Origin: Lachnoclostridium sp. An196
GTDB lineage: Bacteria; Bacillota; Clostridia; Lachnospirales; Lachnospiraceae
Direction: 5' to 3'
Length of the DNA: 56,574 nucleotides
Assembly: GCF_002160135.1 (NCBI RefSeq)
Contig: NZ_NFJZ01000015.1
Location: 1-56,574 of the forward strand
Shown here: one piece after another, positions 23,200-32,901 of the stretch
Layout of the letters: each line of letters opens with the position of its first letter
Position numbering within the stretch: position 1 is the stretch's first letter
Notes under the pieces: model-generated
Database searches by the model: none
Told to the model about the DNA's origin: nothing
Seen by the model: the letters and a program-made list of their open reading frames with translations, nothing else
Made by a program: the position numbers and the translations under genes

Positions 23200-24738
23200 T
23201 TATTTTATCAACAGGGACTTTCCGGTCATCTCTGCCGGCTGTTCCATATCCATCAGTTCCAGAAGCGTCGGGACAATATCTGCCAGGCAGCCGCCCTCTC
23301 TCAGCTTATAGGAAGGATCCGCGTTTACCAGAATGAACGGAACCGGGTTCGTCGTATGCGCCGTAAACGGTTCGCCGGTCTCATAATCCTTCAGCTGCTC
23401 CGCATTTCCATGATCCGCGCAGATAAACATCTGGCCGTCTACGGATTTCAGCGCGTCCACCGCCTTGCCCACGCACTCGTCTACGGCTTCGATCGCCTTG
23501 ATCGCCGCGGCTTCCACTCCGGTATGGCCTACCATATCCGGGTTCGCGAAATTGATGATGATCACATCGTATTTTCCGGACTTGATCGCCTCGCAAAGTT
23601 TATCGCATACTTCATACGCGCTCATCTCCGGCTTCAGATCGTAAGTAGGAACTTTCGGAGATTTTACAAGGATACGGTCCTCTCCCGGATTGGGCTCTTC
23701 CACTCCTCCGTTGAAGAAGAACGTCACATGGGCGTATTTCTCTGTCTCGGCGATACGGGCCTGGGTCATATTATGAGCGGCCAGATACTCGCCGAAAGTA
23801 TTCTTCAGAACCACTTTATGGAATGCTACCAGTTTGTGCGGGATCGTCTCATCATAATCTGTGAAGCATACATAGGTCAGATCCAGTCTCTTCTCTCTCG
23901 GGAAGCCTGTGAAATCATCATCGCAGAATGCGCGGGTGATCTCTCTCGCCCGGTCCGGACGGAAGTTAAAGAAGATGATGGAATCCTTGTCCTGGATCGT
24001 CGTCACGGGTTTTCCGTCCTTTACTACGACGATCGGTTTCACAAACTCATCGTGCACATCCTGGCTGTAGGAATCGTTTACCGCGCACACAGGGCACTCC
24101 GCCTGCACGCCCTCGCCTTTGGTCAAAGCTCTGTATGCCAGCTCCACACGGTCCCAGCGGTTGTCGCGGTCCATCGCGTAGTAGCGCCCCATCACGGTCG
24201 CCACTTCGCCCACGCCGATCTCTTTCATCTTATCGCGGAGCTCTTTAATGTATCCTTTTCCTGATGCCGGCGGTGTGTCGCGGCCGTCCAGGAAACAGTG
24301 TACGTATACCTTCTCCAGGCCATGGCGTTTTGCCATCTCCAGGAGCGCGTACAGATGGGTATTGTGGCTGTGCACGCCGCCGTCGGACAGCAGTCCGTAC
24401 AGATGCAGGGAAGAATCATTCTTCTTCGCATTCTCCATGGCAGCCTGCAGAGCCTCATTCTGGAAGAAATCTCCGTCCTGGATCTCTTTCGTGATCCTTG
24501 TCAGTTCCTGATATACGATACGTCCGGCGCCCATATTCATATGGCCCACCTCGGAGTTGCCCATCTGTCCGTCCGGCAGGCCTACTGCCAGGCCGCTGGC
24601 ATTCCCCTGTACAAAGGGATATTCCTTCATCAGTTTATCCATCACCGGAGTCTTTGCCTCCGCTACTGCATTTGCCTCGACTTTGTCATTCAGTCCATAA
24701 CCATCTAAAATCATCAAAACTGTAGGTCTTTTGCTCAT
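23200..24738 (-). CDS. gpmI: 2,3-bisphosphoglycerate-independent phosphoglycerate mutase
   Basis: A 512-residue alkaline-phosphatase-superfamily mutase converting 3- to 2-phosphoglycerate with manganese. Signatures: VLMILDGYGLND with metal Asp, the nucleophile Ser in GNSEVGHMNMGAGR, HIYLHCFLDGRDTPP-type region (VHCFLDGRDTPPASG), DKDSIIFFNFRPDRARE, and C-terminal NFANPDMVGHTG and ADHGNAE metal sites. Full length. It is upstream of the SH3 gene and eno in the same direction, forming a glycolytic unit. Confidence 0.97.
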   Translation of the reverse strand: MSKRPTVLMILDGYGLNDKVEANAVAEAKTPVMDKLMKEYPFVQGNASGLAVGLPDGQMGNSEVGHMNMGAGRIVYQELTRITKEIQDGDFFQNEALQAAMENAKKNDSSLHLYGLLSDGGVHSHNTHLYALLEMAKRHGLEKVYVHCFLDGRDTPPASGKGYIKELRDKMKEIGVGEVATVMGRYYAMDRDNRWDRVELAYRALTKGEGVQAECPVCAVNDSYSQDVHDEFVKPIVVVKDGKPVTTIQDKDSIIFFNFRPDRAREITRAFCDDDFTGFPREKRLDLTYVCFTDYDETIPHKLVAFHKVVLKNTFGEYLAAHNMTQARIAETEKYAHVTFFFNGGVEEPNPGEDRILVKSPKVPTYDLKPEMSAYEVCDKLCEAIKSGKYDVIIINFANPDMVGHTGVEAAAIKAIEAVDECVGKAVDALKSVDGQMFICADHGNAEQLKDYETGEPFTAHTTNPVPFILVNADPSYKLREGGCLADIVPTLLELMDMEQPAEMTGKSLLIK

Positions 24739-24812
24739 ATCCTATCTCCTTTTTGTACTTTGCTAATTCATTATTGTACATGAACTGAGTCCGACATTCA
24801 AGCCTTTTTGCG

Positions 24813-25676
24813 TCAAACTCCGAGTCCCTTCTGCTCCTGCACGCGGGGCAGATCCGGGTGCTCTCCTCCCCACCCGATCTGCGGCAGACACCGCAGCAGA
24901 TACAGGTCTTCTTCGGCAATCTGCACGTCCGGAAGTTCCAGGTTCTGCTTCAGGCGCTCCATGGAAGATGCCTTGGGGATCACGCCGATCCCCTGCTCCA
25001 GCAGGAAGGTCAGCAGGAACTGTGCCGGTGTAAGACCGTATTTTTCAGCCATTTTAGCCACCAGCGGCTCTTCCAGCACCCGCCGGCGTCCCAGAGGGCT
25101 CCACGCCTGTACCTGGATATGCTGTGATTTACAATACTGAACAGCCAGTTCCTGCATGTATCCCACATGCAGCTCCAGCTGGTTGACCATAGGCCGGACT
25201 TTAGCCGTCTCAAGCAGCGCCTCTATGTGATGCGGCAGGAAATTGCTGAGGCCGATGGCTTTCACTTTTCCCTGATGATAAAATTCCTCCATAGCGGCCC
25301 AGCTTCCCCGGTCCAGTTCTTTCCAGTCTTTACTGTCGGGATCCGGTTTCGGCCAGTGGATCAGGAACAGATCCAGATAATCTGTCTGCAGCCGCTCCAG
25401 AGATTCCTCAAAACTTTTCTTCGTGGCCTCATAACCCAGCCTGTCTTTCCACACTTTGGAGGTCAGGAAAATCTCCTCTCTGGGAACGCCGCTCTCCCGG
25501 ATCGCGGTCCCCACTTCTGTCTCATTTTCATAGACCGCCGCAGTGTCCAGCAGACGGTATCCCGCTTCCAGCGCCATATGGATAATACGTCCGCCACTGC
25601 CATCTGTAGACTTATAAGTACCATAACCAATCTTCGGCAGCTTTACGCCGTTTTCCAATACAAAATACTGTTCCAT
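24813..25676 (-). CDS. Aldo/keto reductase
   Basis: A 287-residue NADPH-type reductase. Catalytic tetrad is seen: Asp and Tyr in GYRLLDTAAVYENE, Lys in FLTSKVW, and His in LDLFLIHWPKP. Further signs are AIGLSNFLPHHIEALL and QAWSPLGRRRVLEEP. The YvgN/2,5-diketo-gluconate reductase-like group fits length and motifs; the substrate is not predictable. Its stop is 74 bases from gpmI, same direction. The inserted C-terminal Cys/Pro-rich tail (RCLPQIGWGGEHPDLPRV) is usual in this group. Confidence 0.93.
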   Translation of the reverse strand: MEQYFVLENGVKLPKIGYGTYKSTDGSGGRIIHMALEAGYRLLDTAAVYENETEVGTAIRESGVPREEIFLTSKVWKDRLGYEATKKSFEESLERLQTDYLDLFLIHWPKPDPDSKDWKELDRGSWAAMEEFYHQGKVKAIGLSNFLPHHIEALLETAKVRPMVNQLELHVGYMQELAVQYCKSQHIQVQAWSPLGRRRVLEEPLVAKMAEKYGLTPAQFLLTFLLEQGIGVIPKASSMERLKQNLELPDVQIAEEDLYLLRCLPQIGWGGEHPDLPRVQEQKGLGV

Positions 25677-25858
25677 TTTTTACCTCTCTCTACCATCTGA
25701 CAAATGTATATTTTATTGGCAACAGCTCAGCTTTTCCCGCCGTCCTGAACTGTTACGTTTATTGTAACACCGAAAGCCCGGAAAGCAATACAAAAAATTT
25801 ATTTCATCCGCATAAATCGATAAAATGTGATATATTAAAAGCAGCGAGGATAAAGCCT

Positions 25859-26845
25859 ATGAAGACAAATATTCTTATACAATTTCTGGCCGGCGTCCTG
25901 ATCCTTTCCACATCCGGATGCTGTCACAGCCCGGCAGACGGCGAAGGACGCACAGACGGCAGCAGCGAAGCTGCCGCCGCTGATCATACCGGAAGTCTCT
26001 CTTTCTCAGATTTTCGCAGACTGAGATTCACTTTTACCAGCGGCGCCGGCGCATGGGCCACAACCTTTACGATCAATGAAGACGGCAGCTTTTCCGGCGA
26101 ATACCGGGACAGCGATATGGGCAGCAATACTCTGGAGTACCCGGGAGGCATCGCCTACCAATGTACATTCAGCGGACAGTTTTCTCAGCCGGAAAAGGTA
26201 GATGACAATACCTGGGCGATGCAGATCGAAGCCATGGAATATGCCCGCGAATCCGGGACAGAAGAAATCAGAGACGGCATACGCTATATCTACAGCGACG
26301 CATATGGACTGGAAAACGCGGATAACATCCTGATCTATCGGCCCGGCACGCCGCTTGGGGAACTTCCGGAAGGATTTCTAAGCTGGGTGGGATACAGCAC
26401 GCTGAACAGCGAGGAAGATACAGAACTGCCTTTCTATGCTCTGTACAACGAAAACATGCAGTACGGCTTCATGAGCTATGACATTGCAGAAAACCTGCGG
26501 GACACGCTCAGCTCTACAGAAAGCCGGACCGCCAGGCTGGAAGATTCCATCGAAAACGATGTGGCGCTCTCACAGGACGATCTCAACGCTCTGTCCGCCG
26601 ATCTGTACGCCGCTTGGGACGCTCTTCTGAATCAGCTCTGGGAAGTCCTGCAGCAGATATTGGATGAAGATACTATGGAAATACTGACCCTTGAAGAACG
26701 CGCCTGGATCGTCGAGAAGGAACAGGCCGTCAAAGACGCCGCCGCTTCGTACGACGGCGGTTCCGTCACCGCTCTGGTCTGCAATCTGAAAGCGGCAGAT
26801 ATGACCAGAGAACGGGTCTATGAACTAATGGAATATCTGGAATAG
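25859..26845 (+). CDS. Lipoprotein with LprI/DUF1311-type C-terminal domain
   Basis: A 328-residue secreted lipoprotein. Signal peptide MKTNILIQFLAGVLILSTSGC ends in the lipobox with Cys at residue 21. The middle is a beta-rich domain (FTFTSGAGAWATTFTINEDGSFSGEYRD). Residues about 225 to 328 form a helical hairpin like the lysozyme-inhibitor LprI/DUF1311 domain (LNALSADLYAAWDALLNQLWEVLQQ, LTLEERAWIVEKEQAVKDAA). ATG 25859 follows GAGGATAAAG. It is the only plus-strand gene before the MerR cassette; GC is like the host, unlike the cassette. Confidence 0.75.
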   Translation: MKTNILIQFLAGVLILSTSGCCHSPADGEGRTDGSSEAAAADHTGSLSFSDFRRLRFTFTSGAGAWATTFTINEDGSFSGEYRDSDMGSNTLEYPGGIAYQCTFSGQFSQPEKVDDNTWAMQIEAMEYARESGTEEIRDGIRYIYSDAYGLENADNILIYRPGTPLGELPEGFLSWVGYSTLNSEEDTELPFYALYNENMQYGFMSYDIAENLRDTLSSTESRTARLEDSIENDVALSQDDLNALSADLYAAWDALLNQLWEVLQQILDEDTMEILTLEERAWIVEKEQAVKDAAASYDGGSVTALVCNLKAADMTRERVYELMEYLE

Positions 26846-26939
26846 ATCGTTTGTTGGCGGCTATTTCTGACGCATTTGTATAATAGTTGATACCATGCCT
26901 AAATCAACATATCAAAAGAAAGACGCTAAAGAATTATCC

Positions 26940-27557
26940 ATGAAAATAAAAGAAATTGAAATTCAGACTGGCATTACAAGCCATAATATTCGTTTTTACG
27001 AAAAAGAAAAACTAATTTTTCCTAAGCGAAATCCGCTCAACGGCTATCGTGAATATACAGAACAGGATGTAGAACTCTTGAAACGCATTAAGTTATTGAG
27101 AATGTTAAATGTTCCGGTTTCTGATATAAGGGAATGTATAGAGGGGAAGAAACAGCTATCAGATGTTTTAACAATTCGTTTAGAAGCTATAAAAGCAGAG
27201 GAAAATAGAATCCGGCAAAATCATCTGCTATGTGAACAGCTTGCGGCTATGGAAATTGAAATAAACGATTTACCCGCAGAACTTATAGACAAAATATTCC
27301 GTGACAAAAACGCTTATGTATACCAGTTAGAACAATTAAAGAAACATGACCGAATGGAAAATTTGATTTTTCTTTCCAAGCAAATAACTTGTATCTTGGG
27401 GTGGCTAATCGTAATTGTCGTGTGTTTACAGTTTTATTTCGGACTTTTTGCCGCACACGTAAGTAAACCGTTACAAATTGTAACGTTCATAATGACAGCA
27501 TTATTATTTAGTTGTATCTTTTGGATTATATATTGCAATGAAAAAAAGGACAGATGA
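26940..27557 (+). CDS. Membrane-attached MerR-family regulator
   Basis: A 205-residue MerR-type regulator. HTH: MKIKEIEIQTGITSHNIRFYEKEKLI, then the usual NGYREYTEQDVELLKRIKLLRML. The C-terminus has two hydrophobic segments (ILGWLIVIVVCLQFYFGLF and IVTFIMTALLFSCIFWIIY), so it is likely membrane anchored. ATG 26940 is preferred over 26895: a TATAAT at 26,879 to 26,884 would place the transcript start near 26,891, and the family begins at the HTH. It likely controls the MerR-type promoter directly after it and the ABC genes. Codon use and low GC differ from host neighbours. Confidence 0.82.
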   Translation: MKIKEIEIQTGITSHNIRFYEKEKLIFPKRNPLNGYREYTEQDVELLKRIKLLRMLNVPVSDIRECIEGKKQLSDVLTIRLEAIKAEENRIRQNHLLCEQLAAMEIEINDLPAELIDKIFRDKNAYVYQLEQLKKHDRMENLIFLSKQITCILGWLIVIVVCLQFYFGLFAAHVSKPLQIVTFIMTALLFSCIFWIIYCNEKKDR

Positions 27558-27576
27558 TAAAATTTGTCCTTTTTTC
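27541..27576 (+). terminator. Intrinsic terminator at the merR 3' end
   Basis: A stem of AAAAAAAGGACA (27,541 to 27,552) with TGTCCTTTTTT (27,565 to 27,575) overlapping the last merR codons. It separates merR transcription from the ABC genes that have their own promoter. Confidence 0.75.
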
Positions 27577-27607
27577 TTGACCTTAACCCTTGTCTAAGGT
27601 GTATGTT
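27577..27607 (+). promoter_or_regulatory. MerR-type promoter with 19-base spacer
   Basis: TTGACC at 27,577 to 27,582 and TATGTT at 27,602 to 27,607 with a 19-base spacer. The spacer holds the dyad ACCTTA-N9-TAAGGT (27,580 to 27,600), the hallmark of operators untwisted by MerR activators. It points to the ABC ATPase gene starting at 27641 and is the likely target of the neighbouring MerR protein. Confidence 0.8.
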
Positions 27608-27640
27608 CAAAGAAATAACAAACGGGAAGAGGTATATTTT

Positions 27641-28375
27641 ATGTATGTGAAGATAGAAAATATAAGTTTTGCATATGCCGATGAAGCTGCCCTTCGGAAT
27701 GTAAGTTTCGGAATAGACAAAGGAAAAATAACCGGCTTAATCGGTTCCAACGGCGCAGGAAAGTCAACGATGTTGAAAATAATGATTAAGAAGTTAAAAC
27801 CGCAAAGTGGGAAAATAACAATAGACGGAATGGATATAGTTTCATTAAAAAACGATAATTTTCCAGTTACCTTTGTGCCGGATGTTCCAGTGTACTATGA
27901 AGAACTCACTGTATGGGAGCATATGCAGTTTATAAAAGCATTATATCCGCAAAGTAATATTTCGATTAAAGAAATCATCATGCAATTTAATTTACAGGAA
28001 CATCTGCATAAAATACCCGCCGCATTATCAAAAGGAACTTTACAGAAAATGATGATTGCACTTGCGCTATTGCGGCAATATGAGATATTTCTTGCTGATG
28101 AACCCTTTACGGGACTTGATCCAAAGCAAATATATGGATTCAAACAGATTTTACAGGAATTAAAACAGCAGGACAAAGCAATTCTTATTTCAACACATTT
28201 ATTGGATATGGCAGAGGGTATTTGTGACAAGTATGTCTTTCTTCACAACGGAAAGATTTTGGCGAAGGGCGGAAAAACTGAGATAATAAAACAGTATCAT
28301 TTGAAAACAGAATTGACACTAGAAGAACTTTATATGTTCTTGTTAGAGGGAGACGAACATCATGCTTGTCTATAA
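27641..28375 (+). CDS. ABC transporter ATP-binding protein
   Basis: A 244-residue ATPase. Walker A GLIGSNGAGKSTMLK, Q-loop region VTFVPDVPVYYEELTVWEHM, a degenerate signature loop LSKGTLQKMMIALALL, Walker B IFLADEPFTGLDPKQ and H-loop LISTHLLDMAEGICD. ATG 27641 has GGGAAGAGG upstream and lies downstream of the MerR-type promoter; longer frames would start within the promoter. It overlaps the permease gene by 14 bases. The group resembles two-gene exporters for antimicrobial peptide or drug defence; substrate unknown. Confidence 0.92.
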   Translation: MYVKIENISFAYADEAALRNVSFGIDKGKITGLIGSNGAGKSTMLKIMIKKLKPQSGKITIDGMDIVSLKNDNFPVTFVPDVPVYYEELTVWEHMQFIKALYPQSNISIKEIIMQFNLQEHLHKIPAALSKGTLQKMMIALALLRQYEIFLADEPFTGLDPKQIYGFKQILQELKQQDKAILISTHLLDMAEGICDKYVFLHNGKILAKGGKTEIIKQYHLKTELTLEELYMFLLEGDEHHACL

Positions 28376-29630
28376 AATGATGTGCTTAAACAGGCTTCGG
28401 GAATATAAGAGATTGATACGCAACATGCTGCTTCCGTTATTGTCTTTACTTATGATAGCCGGATTTATTGGTTATCAGACACTCTCTGTGGTTTTTCCGG
28501 TTCTCAAAGGGATAGAAAAATTTAGCACAAGTATTTATTATAGCAGTATTTTGTTTTTGACACTCTACACCGGATATGAGTGTTTTATGAAAGTTAAGCC
28601 GGCTATTACTGTTAAGCCGGCGGCAATGTTTTTCCTCAGCGAAAACACATTATCCAAACTTATAGTCATAAAGTTTATTGGAACAGGCCTAAAACATTTT
28701 ATATTAACACTTGCTTTTACATTCTGTATCAACGGAATCCATTTTAACAGCGACTTTTTATTAACCCTTTCAGCATTTTTTTGCATATTAAATGCCTGTT
28801 GTCTGCTTCAGTGGAAAATATATCATACAAAGCAAAAATGGAAAGATGTAGTCATCTGGTTTTTAATATGTTTTCCTGCTATGCTGATAAACATACACCC
28901 GCTTGCCATTATCGCACCCATTGGAATATGGTTAGCACTGGCACTATTTGATTTTCTTATACTGGAATTGAATACTGCAAAATATGAAGAAGAAATGCGA
29001 TTCAGAGAAAAAATACTAGTCGCACAGAACTATAATAATACAGTACTGCTGAATCAATATGTAAAAGAAAAAAAGGTTCGCTATCTTCCAAAATCCCAAA
29101 ATGTATCGAAGCTGTTGTCAAGAAATCCGCTGATTTGGAAGGCCAAAACATCTATTTACAGGCTGAGTAAAGATTTGATTGCGATAGGCGTTGTTTTATT
29201 TGGAATCAGCCTGTCCATTTATAAAATACCGCTCTTTTGGTCATTACCCTTTCTGGAACAGAAAGAGACACGACATTTTTTATTGATTGGGAGTATCTTT
29301 GCGATATTTCAATTAACATTGCAGAGTATGCTGAAACAGTCAGACAGTATTCTGGAGAAAGCGAAAGACGGCTTATTTATACCATTACCGGAAAAGCAGA
29401 TCATAAAACAGTTTACGGCAGTTCCGGTTATGATGATTGGTACTGAAAGTTTACTCCTTGCAATTATTATGCAAAACAAAGCGTTACAAATTATCATCGG
29501 GTGTATTGCAATGACAACAGTAACAGCTTTTATATTTTGGCTTGATGTGAAACATAAAGCACTATTGGCAAAAGGATATTTTGCTTTGAATATTATAGTT
29601 TTTATCGTATCTTTGATTATTTCAATATAA
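28362..29630 (+). CDS. ABC transporter permease
   Basis: A 422-residue membrane protein with about eight hydrophobic segments (for example LLPLLSLLMIAGFIGYQTLSVVF near the start, VIWFLICFPAMLINIHPLAIIAPIGIWLALALFDFLIL in the middle, TTVTAFIFWL near the end) and a charged loop between. It has no recognised catalytic domain and fits the permease partner of the ATPase it overlaps. ATG 28362 has AGAGGGAG upstream. Very low GC, as for the whole cassette, pointing to transfer from an AT-rich Firmicute. Confidence 0.85.
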   Translation: MLVYKMMCLNRLREYKRLIRNMLLPLLSLLMIAGFIGYQTLSVVFPVLKGIEKFSTSIYYSSILFLTLYTGYECFMKVKPAITVKPAAMFFLSENTLSKLIVIKFIGTGLKHFILTLAFTFCINGIHFNSDFLLTLSAFFCILNACCLLQWKIYHTKQKWKDVVIWFLICFPAMLINIHPLAIIAPIGIWLALALFDFLILELNTAKYEEEMRFREKILVAQNYNNTVLLNQYVKEKKVRYLPKSQNVSKLLSRNPLIWKAKTSIYRLSKDLIAIGVVLFGISLSIYKIPLFWSLPFLEQKETRHFLLIGSIFAIFQLTLQSMLKQSDSILEKAKDGLFIPLPEKQIIKQFTAVPVMMIGTESLLLAIIMQNKALQIIIGCIAMTTVTAFIFWLDVKHKALLAKGYFALNIIVFIVSLIISI

Positions 29631-29633
29631 AGC

Positions 29634-29679
29634 AAAACACCATTCGATCAGTAATTGCTCACAAATCGAATGGTGTTTT
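29634..29679. terminator. Bidirectional terminator between the ABC cassette and tpiA
   Basis: Perfect 15-base arms (29,634 to 29,648 and 29,665 to 29,679), AAAACACCATTCGAT type, flanked by A- and T-runs so it works for both converging genes. It also marks the right edge of the low-GC cassette. Confidence 0.85.
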
Positions 29680-29687
29680 ACGTCATT

Positions 29688-30437
29688 TTATTTCCAGTTT
29701 ACAATCTTTCCAAAATCCGGTTTCAGAGCCGCGCCGCCTACCAGGCCGCCGTCGATATCCGGCTGCGCGAACAGCTCCGGAGCGGTTGCCGCATTGACAG
29801 ATCCGCCGTACTGGATACGGATCGCGTCTGCAGTCGCCTGATCATAGATCTCTGCGATGCACTCACGGATGCCTTTGCATACTTCCTGTGCCTGCTCGGT
29901 CGTAGCGGTCTTTCCGGTTCCGATAGCCCAGATCGGCTCGTATGCGATCACTGCGCTGGCTGCCTGCTCTGCAGTCACACCCAGGAATCCTACTTTCACC
30001 TGCTGACGGATGAAGTCCATGGTCACGCCCTGCTCTCTCTGAGTCAGAGTCTCGCCGCAGCACATGATCGGGGTCAGGCCATGCTCGAACGCTTTGAGCA
30101 TCTTCTTGTTGACCGTCTCGTTGGTCTCTGCAAAATATTCTCTTCTCTCAGAATGACCAAGGATCACGTATTTTACACCCGCATCAGTGAGCATGTTCGG
30201 GGAAATCTCTCCGGTATATGCGCCTTTCTCCTCAAAATACATATTCTCAGCGCCTACCTGAATGTTGGAACCTTTTGCCGCTTCTACTACCGGGATGATG
30301 TCGATAGCCGGTACGCAGAATACCACGTCCGCGTCATCCGTTGCCACAAGCGGCTTCAGAGTATTTACCAGCTCCACTGCCTCGGTAGGAGTCATGTTCA
30401 TTTTCCAGTTTCCTGCAATAATCTTTCTTCTTGCCAT
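29688..30437 (-). CDS. tpiA: Triosephosphate isomerase
   Basis: A 249-residue TIM. Catalytic Lys in AGNWKMNMT, His in [12 protein letters not shown], Glu in [14 protein letters not shown], phosphate-binding GGSVN and GGLVGGAAL. Full length. Same direction as pgk, 26 bases downstream, so cotranscribed with gap-pgk. Interconverts dihydroxyacetone phosphate and glyceraldehyde 3-phosphate. Confidence 0.97.
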   Translation of the reverse strand: MARRKIIAGNWKMNMTPTEAVELVNTLKPLVATDDADVVFCVPAIDIIPVVEAAKGSNIQVGAENMYFEEKGAYTGEISPNMLTDAGVKYVILGHSERREYFAETNETVNKKMLKAFEHGLTPIMCCGETLTQREQGVTMDFIRQQVKVGFLGVTAEQAASAVIAYEPIWAIGTGKTATTEQAQEVCKGIRECIAEIYDQATADAIRIQYGGSVNAATAPELFAQPDIDGGLVGGAALKPDFGKIVNWK

Positions 30438-30463
30438 TTTAAACGGCCTCCTTAATCTTATCT

Positions 30464-31687
30464 CTATTTGTCGTCTGCAGCCATTACGCCCGGAAGCTCT
30501 TTGCCCTCCAGGAACTCCAGGGAAGCGCCGCCGCCGGTGGAGATGTGAGTCATCTTGTCGCCATAGCCCAGAGTATTTACAGCTGCAGCAGAGTCTCCTC
30601 CGCCAATGATCGTGGTCGCGTCAGTCTCGGCAAGCGCTTTCGCCACTGCGATCGTACCTTTTGCCAGAACCGGGTTCTCGAATACGCCCATCGGTCCGTT
30701 CCATACAACAGTCTTGGCGGATTTCACCGCGTCTGCGTACAGTTCAGCCGTCTTCGGTCCGATATCCAGCCCCAGCTTGTCAGCCGGCATTGCGTCACAG
30801 TCTACGGTCTCTACTTCGATCTCAGCGTCGATCGGGTTCGGGAATGCGCCGGCCACTACCGTATCGATCGGAAGAAGCAGTTTCTTGCCCAGTTTTTCAG
30901 CCTTCTCGATCATCTCTTTGCAGTAATCCAGTTTGGTATCGTCTACCAGAGAGGTTCCAACTTCCTTACCCTGTGCTTTCAGGAAGGTATAGGCCATACC
31001 GCCGCCGATGATCAGAGTGTCGCATTTCTCAAGCAGGTTGGAGATTACGTTCAGTTTGTCCGCAACCTTTGCGCCGCCCAGAATCGCTACAAACGGTCTT
31101 ACCGGGTTCTCTACCGCGTTGCCGAGGAAGTTGATCTCTTTCTCCATCAGGTATCCGACTACATTCTCTCCGCCTTTTGCCTTGATGTATTTGGTAACGC
31201 CTGCAACGGAAGCATGCGCTCTGTGAGAAGAACCAAACGCGTCGCATACATAAATGTCAGCCAGATCAGCCAGCTCTTTGCTGAATTCGTCGCCGTTCTT
31301 GGTCTCTTCCGCTCCGCGGAAACGGGTATTCTGAAGCAGTACCACATCTCCGTCTTTCATATTCTCTACGGCTTTTGTAGCAGCTTCGCCGGTCACATGA
31401 TAATCCGACACGAATACCACTTCTTTGCCCAGTTTCTCAGACAGGCGTTTTGCAACCGGAGCCAGGGATTCTCCCTCGTTCGGGCCGTTTTTCACCTTGC
31501 CCAGATGAGAGCAGAGGATCACCTTTGCGCCATCGTCAATCAGTTTCTTAATGGTCGGAAGAGCCGCCACGATACGGGTCTCATCCGTGATCTCGCCATT
31601 TTTCAGCGGAACATTGAAATCGCATCTTACAAGCACGCGTTTGCCTTTTGCGTTAATGTCGTCTACGGTCTTTTTATTCAGTGCCAT
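30464..31687 (-). CDS. pgk: Phosphoglycerate kinase
   Basis: A 407-residue kinase making ATP from 1,3-bisphosphoglycerate. N-terminal [28 protein letters not shown], then [10 protein letters not shown] and [15 protein letters not shown]-terminal GPMGVFENP and the nucleotide loop [16 protein letters not shown] 31687 with GGAGGG 8 bases upstream; a longer frame exists but runs into the intergenic hairpins. It is between gap and tpiA in the same direction. Confidence 0.97.
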   Translation of the reverse strand: MALNKKTVDDINAKGKRVLVRCDFNVPLKNGEITDETRIVAALPTIKKLIDDGAKVILCSHLGKVKNGPNEGESLAPVAKRLSEKLGKEVVFVSDYHVTGEAATKAVENMKDGDVVLLQNTRFRGAEETKNGDEFSKELADLADIYVCDAFGSSHRAHASVAGVTKYIKAKGGENVVGYLMEKEINFLGNAVENPVRPFVAILGGAKVADKLNVISNLLEKCDTLIIGGGMAYTFLKAQGKEVGTSLVDDTKLDYCKEMIEKAEKLGKKLLLPIDTVVAGAFPNPIDAEIEVETVDCDAMPADKLGLDIGPKTAELYADAVKSAKTVVWNGPMGVFENPVLAKGTIAVAKALAETDATTIIGGGDSAAAVNTLGYGDKMTHISTGGGASLEFLEGKELPGVMAADDK

Positions 31688-31708
31688 AGTTCTATCCCTC
31701 CTAATGAT

Positions 31709-31841
31709 ATTCACCGGATCCTGCCTTGCAGGAGTCCCGCCTGCGGCGGGTCGCATAAGCGGCAGCTTCCATGCCGCAGCATCGCGATCCCCGCGGAGCG
31801 TTTTTGTATCGCGGAAAACAATGTTCTTTGCGATACAAAAA
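31709..31841. repeat. Inverted-repeat cluster between gap and pgk
   Basis: Four successive hairpins in about 120 bases: CCTGC/GCAGG (31,720 to 31,732), CCCGCC/GGCGGG (31,736 to 31,750), GCGGCA/TGCCGC (31,759 to 31,777), and TTTTTGTATCGC/GCGATACAAAAA (31,801 to 31,841). No gene. It resembles dispersed palindromic elements and could moderate read-through or mRNA stability between gap and pgk. Confidence 0.6.
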
Positions 31842-31842
31842 A

Positions 31843-31867
31843 GGGTCCGGTCCTGAAGACCGGACCC
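31843..31867 (-). terminator. gap terminator
   Basis: A perfect 10-base stem GGGTCCGGTC/GACCGGACCC (31,843 to 31,852 and 31,858 to 31,867) with TTTTTTG in the minus direction, 20 bases after the gap stop. It ends many gap transcripts before pgk, so gap can be made in excess. Confidence 0.85.
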
Positions 31868-31887
31868 TTAAAGGTCTTTGCTTATGA

Positions 31888-32901
31888 TTAGCCAAGCTCT
31901 GCGAAGTATTTGATAGTACGAACCATCTGAGAAACGTAGGAGTTCTCGTTGTCATACCAGGAAACAACCTCAACCTGAACTTTTCCGTCCGGAAGCTCAG
32001 AAACCATGGTCTGAGTTGCATCGAACAGGGAGCCGTATCTCATACCAACGATATCGCTGGATACGATCTCATCCTCGGTATATCCGAAGGACTCGGTTCC
32101 TGCTGCTTTCATAGCTGCATTGATCTCATCCTTGGTTACTTTCTTGCTCAGAACTGCGAACAGAAGCGTGGTAGAACCGGTCGGGGTCGGTACACGCTGA
32201 GCAGCGCCGATGAGTTTGCCGTTCAGTTCCGGAATAACAAGGCCGATAGCCTTTGCAGCGCCGGTGCTGTTCGGAACGATATTTACCGCACCTGCACGGG
32301 ATCTTCTCAGATCGCCTTTTCTCTGCGGTCCGTCAAGGATCATCTGATCTCCGGTGTAAGCGTGGATCGTGCACATGATACCGGACTCGATCGGAGCCAG
32401 ATCATTCAGAGCCTTAGCCATCGGAGCCAGGCAGTTGGTGGTGCAGGAAGCTGCGGAAATGATGGTATCCTCTTTGGTCAGAGTGGTGTGGTTTACATTG
32501 TATACGATGGTCGGCAGATCGTTGCCAGCCGGAGCGGAGATAACCACTTTCTTAGCGCCTGCGGTGACGTGTGCAGATGCTTTTTCTTTGGAGGTGTAGA
32601 ATCCGGTGCACTCCAGAACTACATCTACGCCGATCTCTCCCCACGGAAGTTCTGCAGCGTTAGCTTTTGCATAGATCTTGATCTCTTTTCCATCAACGAT
32701 AATGGAGTCGTCCGTTGCGGATACGGTGTCTGCCAGTGCGTATTTACCCTGAGAAGAGTCATACTTCAGCAGGTGTGCAAGCATCTTCGGGGAAGTCAGG
32801 TCGTTGATCGCAACTACCTCATATCCCTCAGCACCGAACATCTGTCTGAATGCCAGACGGCCAATACGTCCGAAACCATTGATTGCTACTTTTACTGCCA
32901 T
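31888..32901 (-). CDS. gap: Glyceraldehyde-3-phosphate dehydrogenase
   Basis: A 337-residue NAD-dependent enzyme. Rossmann start [19 protein letters not shown], catalytic Cys in [17 protein letters not shown], catalytic His in IHAYTGDQM, and the C-terminal [18 protein letters not shown] 32901 with TAGGAGGAA upstream. First gene of the glycolytic group in reading direction. Confidence 0.97.
   Translation of the reverse strand: MAVKVAINGFGRIGRLAFRQMFGAEGYEVVAINDLTSPKMLAHLLKYDSSQGKYALADTVSATDDSIIVDGKEIKIYAKANAAELPWGEIGVDVVLECTGFYTSKEKASAHVTAGAKKVVISAPAGNDLPTIVYNVNHTTLTKEDTIISAASCTTNCLAPMAKALNDLAPIESGIMCTIHAYTGDQMILDGPQRKGDLRRSRAGAVNIVPNSTGAAKAIGLVIPELNGKLIGAAQRVPTPTGSTTLLFAVLSKKVTKDEINAAMKAAGTESFGYTEDEIVSSDIVGMRYGSLFDATQTMVSELPDGKVQVEVVSWYDNENSYVSQMVRTIKYFAELG

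Noticed and set aside
22930-24264. A 444-codon plus-strand frame
   Set aside because: It lies wholly opposite gpmI and the SH3 gene, which have clear family motifs; it has no ribosome site and is a mirror frame of GC-rich codons.
30545-31891. A 448-codon plus-strand frame
   Set aside because: Antisense to pgk, with no motif and spanning the intergenic hairpins.
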